In this document: piece after piece, positions 29,295 through 38,031 of the stretch
Position numbering within the stretch: the first letter of the stretch is position 1
Layout of the letters: the number at the start of each line of letters is the position of its first letter
Assembly: GCF_015277735.1 (NCBI RefSeq)
Contig: NZ_JADHDA010000008.1
Coordinates: 28,918 to 92,917 of the forward strand
Length of the DNA stretch: 64,000 nt
Origin: Psychrobacter sp. NG254
GTDB taxonomy: Bacteria > Pseudomonadota > Gammaproteobacteria > Pseudomonadales > Moraxellaceae
Reading direction: 5' to 3'
Program-made: the position numbers and the translations under genes
Notes under the pieces: model-generated
What the model was told of the DNA's origin: nothing
Seen by the model: the letters and a program-made list of their open reading frames with translations, nothing else
Databases searched by the model: none

Positions 29295-30014
29295 ATGAAT
29301 GATACTCTGAACAATACTGACGTTACTACTACGGCTGAAACGGCACTTATTATCGATACTGAAACAGATCATGGCCGTGATCCCAGACCTATCCAAGTTG
29401 CTACTATCAATGTGGCAACTGGATTTGAGTGGATGAAATACTTTAACAGCGGTCGCTCGATATCGCCCATTGTTATAAAAGTGCATGGCATTACTGATGC
29501 AGATGTGGCTGGTCTTGAGCGTTTTGATTTAGATAAGTTTGAGCTGCCAGCGTACTTGATTGGACATAATGTACGCTTTGACTGGCGCGTGATTGGTAGG
29601 CCGTCAGCCAGTCTGATTTGTACCGTGAGACTCGCGCGCGCCGCCTTTCCAGAATGGAGCGCTTATGGTCAGTCTAAGTGTATCGAGCAGTTACTGGGTA
29701 AGGGCGAGGCGAGTATAATGACGATGGCTGCTCATGACGCACTAGGGGATGCACGGATGTGCTATCTGCTCTATCAGGCATGTTGTACGCGTCTAGAGAT
29801 TGCGCCGACGGACTTTGCGGCAGCACATGCCATCTCCAATAAAGCGACTCCGGTCAGTAAAATGCCCTTTGGCAAACATAAAGGCAAGCCGATCAAAGAT
29901 GTGCCCATTAGCTATGTGAAATGGATGATAGGCAATATTCATAATATGCAGCCGTCACTACATTCTGCTTTGACCAAGCGTATTAAGGCAGAAAAAATCA
30001 AAAATGCTGAGTAA
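29295..30014 (+). CDS. DEDD-family 3'-5' exonuclease (ExoX-like) with DUF3820 tail
   Basis: A 239-residue protein. The N-terminal exonuclease domain has the DEDDh pattern: IIDTET (first Asp-x-Glu), IGHNVRFD (Asp) and AAHDALGDARM (His, Asp). It is followed by a C-terminal module of about 60 residues, MPFGKHKGKPIKDVPISYVKWM, typical of DUF3820, the architecture found in ExoX-like proteins. Members degrade or trim DNA ends in mismatch repair and recombination; the exact substrate here is not known. TTGATGGC and a weak purine stretch precede the ATG. No operon partners. Confidence 0.86.
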   Translation: MNDTLNNTDVTTTAETALIIDTETDHGRDPRPIQVATINVATGFEWMKYFNSGRSISPIVIKVHGITDADVAGLERFDLDKFELPAYLIGHNVRFDWRVIGRPSASLICTVRLARAAFPEWSAYGQSKCIEQLLGKGEASIMTMAAHDALGDARMCYLLYQACCTRLEIAPTDFAAAHAISNKATPVSKMPFGKHKGKPIKDVPISYVKWMIGNIHNMQPSLHSALTKRIKAEKIKNAE

Positions 30015-30050
30015 TAAAAACTCATTCACAATTTCTAAGCTTTTACTATC

Positions 30051-31016
30051 CTATTCACCTTTGAGCAACCAATCAACTGCCATCTGCCACAGTGCAGGCG
30101 CTTGTGCATTGGTCTTACTACTAAAATAACGCATATGACCAATGCTACTAACCCCAAAATCTTTGGGATCTAAAAAGCGTTTTTCTATGGGCATTCTCGT
30201 AAATACCCGTATCATATCGTCCATGTTTTCACTGTTGGCAATGTCGTCATCACTAAAGCCCAGCCATAATGATGGCATGCTGATTTCATCATAGAAGTGC
30301 GTGTGTATGCTTTTGCCAAAGGCGGTTTTGATATAGCCTGCGCCATTGCACCATTCACGCCACTGACGAGCCACACCGCGTGGCAATGGCTCACCCATCC
30401 CCATTTTGTCCGAAGGCGTGTAGCCCAGCGCTAAATTGGCAATAGGAATCAGCGCATCCATAAAAAACATGGCTTTGGCTCGATACGGCATGGCCATGTT
30501 TTTGATGCGCCCTGATGAGCAGGCCACGTTAAATACTGAGGCAAGCATATTATAATTGGGCATGAGACCAATCAATTGACCACCCGCACTATGACCGATA
30601 AGATGATAAGCGGCATCTGCAAACTCATCTTGCAAAGCGTCTAATACGGCTGGCATGTCATGACGTCCCCAGCTAATCAGCGATGCATCACATTTGGCCA
30701 AGTCAGTGGTTAGCGATTCACCGATACCTTCGTTATCAAAGGTCAGCACGCCAAAGCCGTGCTCTGCCAAGTAAGTCGCAAAATTATGATAAAACTGGCG
30801 TTTAATGCCTGTGGCTGGAGCTATCATAATCGCTGTCTTTACCGCATCGCTTGGACGATATACAGTGGCTGCCAACGTTTGATTGCGGTCGGTCATGATG
30901 GTTAGTGAGTAAGTGTCGACGCTGGTAGCAGCATCAGTATTATTTTGATCAGTCAGATGGCTGTCAGTCATAGTATCTAAATGCTCTGTAGTCAAAGAGG
31001 CGCTGTTATTATCCAT
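30051..31016 (-). CDS. Alpha/beta hydrolase
   Basis: A 321-residue alpha/beta-hydrolase-fold protein. The nucleophile elbow is GHSAGG (Ser143). The oxyanion segment IAPATGIKRQFYHNFATYLAEHG resembles YheT- and S33-type esterases. A later Asp (LGFSDDD) and His (GHMRYF) complete a plausible triad. The first 35 or so residues are a low-complexity Asp/Thr/Ser stretch that may be disordered. Substrate unknown. It ends 37 bp after the convergent exonuclease gene. Confidence 0.82.
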   Translation of the reverse strand: MDNNSASLTTEHLDTMTDSHLTDQNNTDAATSVDTYSLTIMTDRNQTLAATVYRPSDAVKTAIMIAPATGIKRQFYHNFATYLAEHGFGVLTFDNEGIGESLTTDLAKCDASLISWGRHDMPAVLDALQDEFADAAYHLIGHSAGGQLIGLMPNYNMLASVFNVACSSGRIKNMAMPYRAKAMFFMDALIPIANLALGYTPSDKMGMGEPLPRGVARQWREWCNGAGYIKTAFGKSIHTHFYDEISMPSLWLGFSDDDIANSENMDDMIRVFTRMPIEKRFLDPKDFGVSSIGHMRYFSSKTNAQAPALWQMAVDWLLKGE

Positions 31017-31320
31017 TGTGATACCTTAGATTTTTTATGAGTAGATAAGGATTATCGAACTGCGATGAGCCATAAATAACTATCTTGGAGATGTAGTCTT
31101 TGCATAGTGATAAATCGTTGTGACTATGTGGTAGCATTGCTTATGTTAAGATAAATGCTGGCGAGACAGGCGCTCAAATATGACTTCCAAGTTTTGTAAC
31201 ACTTGACTGAGTGCCCTCTCTTAAATCATGTGCATGACAATATCAATTAAGGGGTCGGTATATGACCCTCACTAATAACAAGCACTCAATATCACCTGAT
31301 ATAAAAATTAAGGAAACTAT
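31017..31320. other. Intergenic region upstream of the LOG gene
   Basis: A 304-bp divergent spacer between the alpha/beta hydrolase and LOG genes. It is AT-rich; I see no gene and no clear promoter or operator. Confidence 0.35.
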
Positions 31321-32004
31321 ATGCAAATGAAAATCGATAACGACACTTATGAAGTCATTACTAGCCAAGATATTAGCAATATTGAAAAAGCGGTAGACAA
31401 GTCAATGCTGACCATGCCTTTGGTTGCGGTATATTGTGGCTCGCGTTTGGGCAATAGTGATGTTTACGAAAAAGCCGCGCGTGACTTGGGTCAAGCATTG
31501 GCTAACAGTGGCATGGGTTTGGTTTATGGCGGCGCTAGTATTGGCCTGATGGGCGCAGTGGCAGATGGGGTGATTGATGGCGGCGCACAAGCGGTTGGGG
31601 TGATTCCGACCTTTATGCTAAAACACGAAATCGCACATAAAGATTTGACACGTTTACACCTAACAGACACCATGCACACGCGTAAAACAGTCATGGCAGA
31701 ATATGCCGATGCGTTTATTACCTTGCCGGGTGGCTTAGGTACGTTAGAAGAAATCATGGAAATCGCCACGTGGCGTCAGCTGTATCAGCACGAAAAACCC
31801 ATGATTATTCTCAATATTAATGGGTTTTATGACAAACTGATCGAGCATCTAAAATATACCACCGAGCAAGGTTTTATGAAGCAGCAAGACCTTGATCGCT
31901 TGGTGGTTTGTAACACGATTGGCGCGGCGATCGATATCCTACAAACAGTAGTGACCATCGATGATGCTATAGATACAAAAAAAATGGCTGGTAGTAATAG
32001 CTAG
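31321..32004 (+). CDS. LOG-family protein (putative nucleoside 5'-monophosphate phosphoribohydrolase)
   Basis: A 227-residue Rossmann-like protein of the LOG (TIGR00730) family. The diagnostic PGGLGTLEE motif starts at 136; further motifs are VYCGSRLG (about 37-44) and GLVYGGASIGLMGAVADG. Family members release ribose-5-phosphate from AMP or cytokinin-type nucleotides; older annotation as lysine decarboxylase is wrong. An N-terminal extension of about 30 residues precedes the conserved domain. AAGGAA lies shortly before the ATG at 31321. A strong terminator follows at 32071. Confidence 0.9.
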   Translation: MQMKIDNDTYEVITSQDISNIEKAVDKSMLTMPLVAVYCGSRLGNSDVYEKAARDLGQALANSGMGLVYGGASIGLMGAVADGVIDGGAQAVGVIPTFMLKHEIAHKDLTRLHLTDTMHTRKTVMAEYADAFITLPGGLGTLEEIMEIATWRQLYQHEKPMIILNINGFYDKLIEHLKYTTEQGFMKQQDLDRLVVCNTIGAAIDILQTVVTIDDAIDTKKMAGSNS

Positions 32005-32070
32005 GCCATATCAAAACGGTTCATCTACAGCGGTGATAGTGAGTACGATACTATCGAGCGCTATTAAAAG

Positions 32071-32111
32071 AAAAGGAGCAGATAACCAAATCATGGTCGT
32101 CTGCTCCTTTT
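32071..32111 (+). terminator. Terminator after the LOG gene
   Basis: AAAAGGAGCAGA and its perfect complement TCTGCTCCTTTT enclose a 17-nt loop and are followed by T. It may also serve the convergent FAD oxidoreductase. Confidence 0.9.
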
Positions 32112-32172
32112 TTACGGCTATTTTTCTGTCGCTATCACAATCTCAAAAAACCTTAGCAATACATAATAACGG

Positions 32173-33789
32173 CTATACATCAGCAGGTGATAAATCGTCC
32201 AACACCGCTCCACAAATGCTGTGATTGACATCCGCCATCGCTATGGGAAATCCACGCTGTTCAGCGAGTATACGTGCAACTTTATCAACCGCTAAGCTAT
32301 CATTGTGTGCGAGATATGACCACTCATGTGCATAACGACTATGATTCATCGGTGTGTCGTTGCTTATTAAGCCCAGCTCCGTTAGCTCGTTGACGATTTG
32401 ATCCGCCGCGATTAAGGTTGAGGATGCTTTGACGTTCTCTGCACGAGCGTAGCGTATATTTGAATACAAACTCACATCAGCGACTCGCAACGTATCATCC
32501 TGTCCAGGAATCTGCTGCCCACCGTATAGCGCATTACCGACCGTACGGGCACTATTAAATGTCGGTACGAACTCAGCAATATACTCAATCGCTTGCTGGC
32601 TACGTGCCTGTAGAGGTGCTTTGTCCCAGCCATCTTCGATATAATGCACGTATTGCTGCGGTAGCTTGGGCTGTGCGCTATCAGTGTTAGATGCCACCAA
32701 ACCATCATTAAAGAGGGTAATGGCCTTACTCATGCCATGAATCTGAAAGTAGCCGCCAGGATAAGGAGTGAGCTGTGCCATGCCTTCTGGCGTACCTCGT
32801 TGACCATAGACGATAATCTCTGGTATCTGTCCACCCGCATCACCCCAGTGGGTAACATAAGAGGATTTAAACTCAACCATACGCGTGACTTCAACCCCGA
32901 CCATATCATCAATGACACCTGTACGAAAACCACAAGCATTGACCAAATAATCTACTTCGACAGACTCAGTTTGAGAAGCATTTGCTTGCTGATAGTCGAT
33001 ACGCCATTTGGTGACATGGTGGTCAGCGTTGGTACAGTTCTCGCAATCTACCGGCACTACTTTTTGTACAGTCGTATCGGTAAAGACATGTGCATGGTCG
33101 TACTCTTTTAGCGCCAATTGCGCAGAGGCTGCCAAGCGGAAAATGTTCCAGCCATATTCTTGTACGACAATCAGTGGAAACTTAACCTTATTTAAGTCCA
33201 AATATCTAGCAACTGGTATCATCCATTCATCAACCGTACTTGGCACGGCAACTTGTTCACGCTCAGACAGCTCGATCAATTGCTCATGACTATAGAGCTG
33301 ATAGTAATCTTCAGGGTCGCCCAATACCTTATTGTTACTATCTTGCTCAATCAGCTCGCGGTAAGCCTCTGTCAAAATATCCAAACGCGGTAACAAGTCC
33401 TCAGGCAACCCTTCGTCGCGTGTCGGCACCGCAAATACGGTTGGACGAACATCGATGGTATAAGGATAGAGGCGTAGTATATCGATACACTGTTTGAGCA
33501 GGGCCACGCAATCTTCATCGGGTATCTCGCGATACAAATTACCACCAGCATGCAAATGACACATGGGTGGGCCATCGATAAGGGATTTTTTCTTCTCAAA
33601 CAAATGGGTTTCAAGTCCTAGTGCTGCAAGGCGAATAGCAATCGTTGCCCCCGCAGTACCGCCACCCAAAATACCAACACGTTTGGTAGGGGTGCTATTT
33701 TTGGCGCCGTAAGACAGAACATCAAAAGCGGCGTCTTGTTTGTCAAAGTGAGCGCGATTTTTATTAGAAGACTGAGTCATTGTCGTCAT
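32173..33789 (-). CDS. FAD-dependent oxidoreductase
   Basis: A 538-residue flavoprotein. After about 36 non-conserved residues, the ADP-binding fold VGILGGGTAGATIAIRL (about 38-54) leads into ETHLFEKK. The middle and C-terminal halves include VDYLVNACGFRTG, a second dinucleotide-binding-like block of this superfamily. I cannot name the substrate. The protein has no signal peptide, so it is probably cytoplasmic or membrane-peripheral. AAGGA sits close (4 nt) before the ATG at 33789; the ATG three codons later would be better spaced. Upstream is a gene-free stretch of about 570 bp. Confidence 0.8.
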   Translation of the reverse strand: MTTMTQSSNKNRAHFDKQDAAFDVLSYGAKNSTPTKRVGILGGGTAGATIAIRLAALGLETHLFEKKKSLIDGPPMCHLHAGGNLYREIPDEDCVALLKQCIDILRLYPYTIDVRPTVFAVPTRDEGLPEDLLPRLDILTEAYRELIEQDSNNKVLGDPEDYYQLYSHEQLIELSEREQVAVPSTVDEWMIPVARYLDLNKVKFPLIVVQEYGWNIFRLAASAQLALKEYDHAHVFTDTTVQKVVPVDCENCTNADHHVTKWRIDYQQANASQTESVEVDYLVNACGFRTGVIDDMVGVEVTRMVEFKSSYVTHWGDAGGQIPEIIVYGQRGTPEGMAQLTPYPGGYFQIHGMSKAITLFNDGLVASNTDSAQPKLPQQYVHYIEDGWDKAPLQARSQQAIEYIAEFVPTFNSARTVGNALYGGQQIPGQDDTLRVADVSLYSNIRYARAENVKASSTLIAADQIVNELTELGLISNDTPMNHSRYAHEWSYLAHNDSLAVDKVARILAEQRGFPIAMADVNHSICGAVLDDLSPADV

Positions 33790-34361
33790 TATATCCTTAG
33801 TAGCATTTGCATCAGGCTATGCTCGGTGTAGTCGTTAAATGTCTTATAGCTATTGATATGCGTGCGAAGGTCGCTAAGTTCAACATTCATGTATGAGCTC
33901 AAATATGCACGCTATCTTTGATGAATCTATCTATTGTGTAGTCGTGCTTCATTTCTATAGGACTATTTTACGAATAACTACAGATAATATGATGGCAAAT
34001 ACGTAAGGGGATGCATGAGTTTTGTCAACGAAGTATTAAGTTCCAGATGTTGTATAGCTAGATGAGCATCAGCGAGGGCATAGGAATGAGCAATATGAAA
34101 AGCATGATAAGGTCGGTTTTCTGTAGCCAAAAAGCCGGTTGTTTAATCGTTTTGTAAAATCTGGTCGCTTTTGTAAGTTTGCATATTGATGATTAAAATA
34201 GCTTAAAAGCATATGTTATATTTGTATCAATCGAGTGAGGTTCAAAGCTGGTTTATGCTATTAGTTCGATCAAATAGTTCGGGCGAAAGCGTCCAAATCA
34301 AAGAACAAAAACGACTTATAAAATTTACTATTGTCATCATCAAAATAACAAGGAAGTTACT
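33790..34361. other. Gene-free AT-rich region
   Basis: A 572-bp divergent spacer between the oxidoreductase and lipoprotein genes. It is AT-rich with scattered stops in all frames. AAGGAAG at its right end is the lipoprotein ribosome-binding site. I see no RNA gene or repeat shared with the rest of the window. Confidence 0.4.
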
Positions 34362-34796
34362 ATGAAAAATATCATCATGTTATCAGCACTAACAGGCGTA
34401 TTGACACTGACAGGCTGTACAACCTTAAAAAATGTGGTTGGTAGTGACATGTCCGGTACGCATGAAGTCCAAGCGACCAGCAATAATACTGCGCCAGTCA
34501 CTAGTAAAAACGGTATGTTGGTTGATGCGACCAATCATATGACGCTTTATACGTTTGATAAAGATTCAATGAACAAGTCAGATTGCGGGGCGGCTTGCCA
34601 AGTTGCTTGGCCTATCTTTATGGCACCAAGTAATGCAAAAGCATCTGGCCAGTTTGCGGCAGTCAAGCGTGAAGACGGTAAGTATCAGTGGGCAATGAAT
34701 GGTAAACCGTTATATTTCTATGCCAATGACACAAAAGTCGGTGACAAAAACGGCGATGACAAGTTTGGTGTTTGGCATATTGTTCCAAGCAAGTAA
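34362..34796 (+). CDS. Secreted-repeat (COG4315) lipoprotein
   Basis: A 144-residue predicted lipoprotein. The signal peptide ends in a lipobox LTGC with Cys19. The mature part carries two copies of the short COG4315 repeat: GMLVDATNHMTLYTFDKDS..CGAACQVAWP and YQWAMNGKPLYFYANDTKVGDKNGDD. Proteins of this family are exported and of unknown function; some appear near electron-transfer or stress genes, but nothing here says so. AAGGAAG precedes the ATG. A strong terminator follows, so it is monocistronic. Confidence 0.87.
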   Translation: MKNIIMLSALTGVLTLTGCTTLKNVVGSDMSGTHEVQATSNNTAPVTSKNGMLVDATNHMTLYTFDKDSMNKSDCGAACQVAWPIFMAPSNAKASGQFAAVKREDGKYQWAMNGKPLYFYANDTKVGDKNGDDKFGVWHIVPSK

Positions 34797-34820
34797 TATC
34801 TAATAGCATTATATTGAGAC

Positions 34821-34855
34821 AAAAAAAGCAGCCCCTATCATGGGGCTGCTTTTTT
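34821..34855. terminator. Terminator between the lipoprotein and FemAB-like genes
   Basis: AAAAAGCAGCCCC (34823-34835) pairs with GGGGCTGCTTTTT (34842-34854), with A and T runs outside. It is suitable for both convergent genes. Confidence 0.92.
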
Positions 34856-34919
34856 ATTTAGATTTAAAATGTGATCGCTGTCTTATTGAGTACTCATGAC
34901 AGTACAAGCATTATCTCTA

Positions 34920-36011
34920 CTACGATATGGTTGCCAAGGATTCTGCTTGATCGACTTCAAGTACTTCTTCTTTCGTAGGTTCTTTTCTATACAAAGGAAA
35001 AAAATCAGAGCATAAATCACTGTCAGTGAACCAGATATCTGCTACCAACTCTGCATATTTTTCTGCATTGACGACGAGTCTGTAAGTCTTGAAGATTAAT
35101 TCTTGTGAGCTGAATCCTTTCTTGTATTCATACAAAGAATCTAGATTAGAGCCGACCCCACCACCAAGATGTAATACCTTATAGCCGCTCTCTCGACCCC
35201 AGTCTCGTGCTACATGAGTGATGAGTTTGGACGGTTGCAGGTGAGTGTAGGCGTTGAGTGTACCGCCAAGGTGAAACTGCATAATGCCGGATTCTTCACA
35301 AATCGTATAGATAGAGGAGCCAATTGCTTTATTGTCTTGATAAGCCGTTATCAGGAGTATTTTATCTTGAAGATGCTCAAGCAAGTTGAAAAAATAATCA
35401 TCATCAAAAAAGTAATAGTCGCTCGCCTTGACGTGTAACATCGTCTCTTTATAAATGCTCGAAAACATCATTGCATTTTGTTTGGTCAGATACTCTGTTT
35501 TTGTCACGACATCCATCTTTAACGCTTTTTTGATGCCTCTGCGATGTCGATTTTGAGTCTCACTCCAGTGTTCTTCTTCAGACTTACTCAGATCAGACAT
35601 CAAGGTTAGACCATGGGTCAGTGCTTTGCCTACCGTAGGAATCCATTCCTTATTAATGATAGGATGCAGCCTCATAAACAGAGACACGCAGCCTTTTTCA
35701 AAAAGAAAGGCTTTAATCTCATCGAGGACGGTATCTATTTCGGCATCCGTGAATGTTTTATCCATTAAGGGGCCACCATAACCATAAGTAGAAGTAGCGT
35801 CCCAACATGCCGAGTCGATGTCTCTTATGATGATAGGTAACAGTACTTCTTTGTTTTTATAATGGGCAATGACTCCTTGGGGTTTGCCTTTATCAACAGT
35901 CGCTGAGGCATGAATCCAACCAGATAAATGATATATATCAAAATGGTGGTTTGAGACTTTTTTGTCCCAGTCGGTATCTATCGCTATAAAATCTACTTGA
36001 ACTGTATCCAC
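34920..36011 (-). CDS. FemAB/GNAT-type acyltransferase-like protein
   Basis: A 363-residue protein with the double GNAT-like fold of FemAB and Acetyltransf_6 proteins. Recognisable blocks are STYGYGGPL (about 72-80), the basic HRRGIKKAL after the first lobe, and LHLGGGVGSNLDSLYEYKKGFS near the end. Such proteins attach amino acids or acyl groups to cell-wall or exopolysaccharide precursors; the acceptor here is unknown. The frame opens at a TTG (36074), but the GTG at 36011 has GGGGGAG about 8 nt upstream, so I start there. Low GC and isolation among long spacers suggest an acquired gene. It has no polysaccharide gene neighbours. Confidence 0.75.
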   Translation of the reverse strand: MDTVQVDFIAIDTDWDKKVSNHHFDIYHLSGWIHASATVDKGKPQGVIAHYKNKEVLLPIIIRDIDSACWDATSTYGYGGPLMDKTFTDAEIDTVLDEIKAFLFEKGCVSLFMRLHPIINKEWIPTVGKALTHGLTLMSDLSKSEEEHWSETQNRHRRGIKKALKMDVVTKTEYLTKQNAMMFSSIYKETMLHVKASDYYFFDDDYFFNLLEHLQDKILLITAYQDNKAIGSSIYTICEESGIMQFHLGGTLNAYTHLQPSKLITHVARDWGRESGYKVLHLGGGVGSNLDSLYEYKKGFSSQELIFKTYRLVVNAEKYAELVADIWFTDSDLCSDFFPLYRKEPTKEEVLEVDQAESLATIS

Positions 36012-36813
36012 GTTGCTGCTCCCCCAGTCTTGCGTTATATATTCGTAAATCCGTATATATGAATATAACAACAAATTATGAAGCCTTCAAGTATATAAAA
36101 ACCTTTTATGTTAAATAATGAATATAAAGATTAGAGTGTAGGAGTATTTGTAGAACATAAAAATCAGCCTATATAGTAGGGCTGCCTTTTTGCTTTGATT
36201 GAAAGATACTAGCGTTAGAGGACGGTTGGACTCACTTTGTTCTCTTTTGTACTCATTCACCGTTTATGCTGACTAATAACGCCTTTATGATCGTTTTTAC
36301 TATGAATATATTCTTATAAGGTTCAATGGATTTCAGTAAATATTCAATACAACGATTAGAGCATTGGTAAGTAGAGTTAACATAACTGCCTGACCATTGA
36401 CCAAATATATGAGTAACAGATGATAGATAAGCGCTAGGAGTAAACTGGTAGCCATGTAATTTATTTAAAATTAAGTTGCTTATTATTCAATATAAATAAA
36501 AAAACAGTTGTACTAACATCTAGGTTTTATCTCGATGGACTCATCTGATTAGTGATCACTTATCACCCATGTGTATGACAACTACGGCTTGCGTTGAGCG
36601 CTAAAAACCGTTAAAATCGCGGTTTAATTTTCCCGCTGGGGAAAGGCTAAGCGAGCAGAAGCGTGGTATTGGGTGCTGGAATAAGCCAGTGATGCAGTTG
36701 CCATACTTGTAATGTCCTTAGTGCCTCAGTTACGTATGTCGTTATTTGTTTGATACATCATCAATGGTGCTGTATTCAGACGTTGTACATACATCGGACC
36801 TAGAGAGTATATT
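36012..36813. other. Long gene-free region upstream of rpmE2
   Basis: About 800 bp with no credible gene. At 36161-36195 there is a terminator-like structure (CAGCCTA pairing imperfectly with TAGGGCTG, then a T-run) that does not follow any gene on the plus strand. It could end an unseen small RNA or be the remains of a lost gene. I looked for a Zur-type palindrome before rpmE2 and did not find one. Confidence 0.45.
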
Positions 36814-37092
36814 ATGCGTAAAGATATCCATCCTAATTACCAAGAAGTTTTGTTCCATGACACTAACGCTGACGTGTTCTTTTTGACTCGTTCAACTGTT
36901 AAAACCAAAACGACTCGTGAATACGAAGGTACAGAATATCCGTACTACCCACTTGATATCTCAAGTGCGTCGCATCCGTTCTACACAGGCGAGCAACGTA
37001 AGAGCTCTACTGAAGGCCGTGTTGCAAGCTTCAACAAACGCTTTGGCGCTTTTGGTGGCCGTAGCAAGAAAGCTGCAGACGCTGCTGAATAA
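36814..37092 (+). CDS. rpmE2: 50S ribosomal protein L31, type B (zinc-independent)
   Basis: A 92-residue type B L31 paralogue (YkgM-like). It starts [20 protein letters not shown] and contains no cysteine at all, so it lacks the zinc ribbon of type A L31. Type B forms usually replace the zinc-containing protein during zinc limitation and are often Zur-controlled, though I see no Zur box upstream. The C-terminus ([13 protein letters not shown]) is a normal basic tail. The gene is single, with a short hairpin at 37093-37111 and a strong terminator after it. Confidence 0.96.
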   Translation: MRKDIHPNYQEVLFHDTNADVFFLTRSTVKTKTTREYEGTEYPYYPLDISSASHPFYTGEQRKSSTEGRVASFNKRFGAFGGRSKKAADAAE

Positions 37093-37130
37093 TTTACACT
37101 CATGGTGTAAATGTATTTTGCTAAGCAATA

Positions 37131-37158
37131 AAAAACCGCTGATTATTCAGCGGTTTTT
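37131..37158 (+). terminator. rpmE2 terminator
   Basis: AAAAACCGCTGA, loop TTAT, then TCAGCGGTTTTT. A second small hairpin (TTTACAC/GTGTAAA) lies between the stop codon and this one. Confidence 0.93.
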
Positions 37159-37209
37159 TTGTTTTTAAAATGACGGTTTGGAGATGAGTGGCATCAAAAT
37201 TTAGGTAGT

Positions 37210-38031
37210 CTATGGTGCCAATAACTGAACAGTGGTCTCTGCTACCTGCTGCGCCCAGTAGCCATACATCAGACTGCTAGGATGAAAGCCATCGCTGGCA
37301 AACATGACCGTGATATCAATCGGTGATCCATTGGCGTGCTCTTCCATCATACGGCTAAAGTCAGTTGCCATATAAGTCACCCCGTCATGAGCTAAGCAGA
37401 CTCGCTGCAATATACCGTCCAGTATTGACGCTTTTGCACCCACAAAACTATTCAGTGGTGCAGGTATGGCAGGCATTTGTGCCATCGGCGGTAAGCTCAA
37501 AAAAATCAGCTCACGTACGCCAAATTTACGTTGAGTAATAGCAATAATGTCTTCAATGCGCTGTTGCCATTTGTAAATAGAGACATTAGCGGTGGTGTCA
37601 TTGACGCCCACACTCAGTAACATCACATCGATAGGATATGCGGGGGCAGGTAAAATATAAAGCCGACGCAAAATATCAAAGCTGGTATGGCCAGTCGTCG
37701 CTTGCAGCGACCAGTTCAGCTGAGCAAAGTTAGATTGAATATGCTCGTTATCTGCCAATATAGGAATGAGCTTGCCGACCAGCGCTTCTTGCTGCGTTTG
37801 ACTGCCAACACCGGCTGCTGCTGAGTCGCCCACGACCATTAGGTTAAGCGTTTGCTTGCGATCAGCCGATACGCTATTGCTTGAGCAACGCAACTCAACT
37901 ATTCCGTGCCGCTCACCGTTTGGCTCAGGCAGGCGAACCGTATCACGTTTAATCTTACGGCCCTGATAAAAATACACAGGGGCAAGTAAGACATCTCTTG
38001 CAACAGAAGTTAGTTTGCTGGTATCTACCAT
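37210..38031 (-). CDS. SGNH/GDSL hydrolase
   Basis: A 273-residue SGNH-type esterase. Block I is VVGDSAAAG with nucleophile Ser70, block III is VGVNDTT with Asn144, and the C-terminal block V is ASDGFHPS with Asp247 and His250. It lacks an evident signal peptide, so it is probably cytoplasmic. The substrate (an ester or acetyl group) is not predictable. Its start overlaps the end of nadV by 7 bp, so it is translated from the same message, but a role in NAD salvage is not implied by the fold. Confidence 0.87.
   Translation of the reverse strand: MVDTSKLTSVARDVLLAPVYFYQGRKIKRDTVRLPEPNGERHGIVELRCSSNSVSADRKQTLNLMVVGDSAAAGVGSQTQQEALVGKLIPILADNEHIQSNFAQLNWSLQATTGHTSFDILRRLYILPAPAYPIDVMLLSVGVNDTTANVSIYKWQQRIEDIIAITQRKFGVRELIFLSLPPMAQMPAIPAPLNSFVGAKASILDGILQRVCLAHDGVTYMATDFSRMMEEHANGSPIDITVMFASDGFHPSSLMYGYWAQQVAETTVQLLAP

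Noticed and set aside
36661..36813. Zur box upstream of rpmE2
   Set aside because: No A/T-rich palindrome of the expected type found by eye, despite the known zinc control of type B L31 elsewhere.
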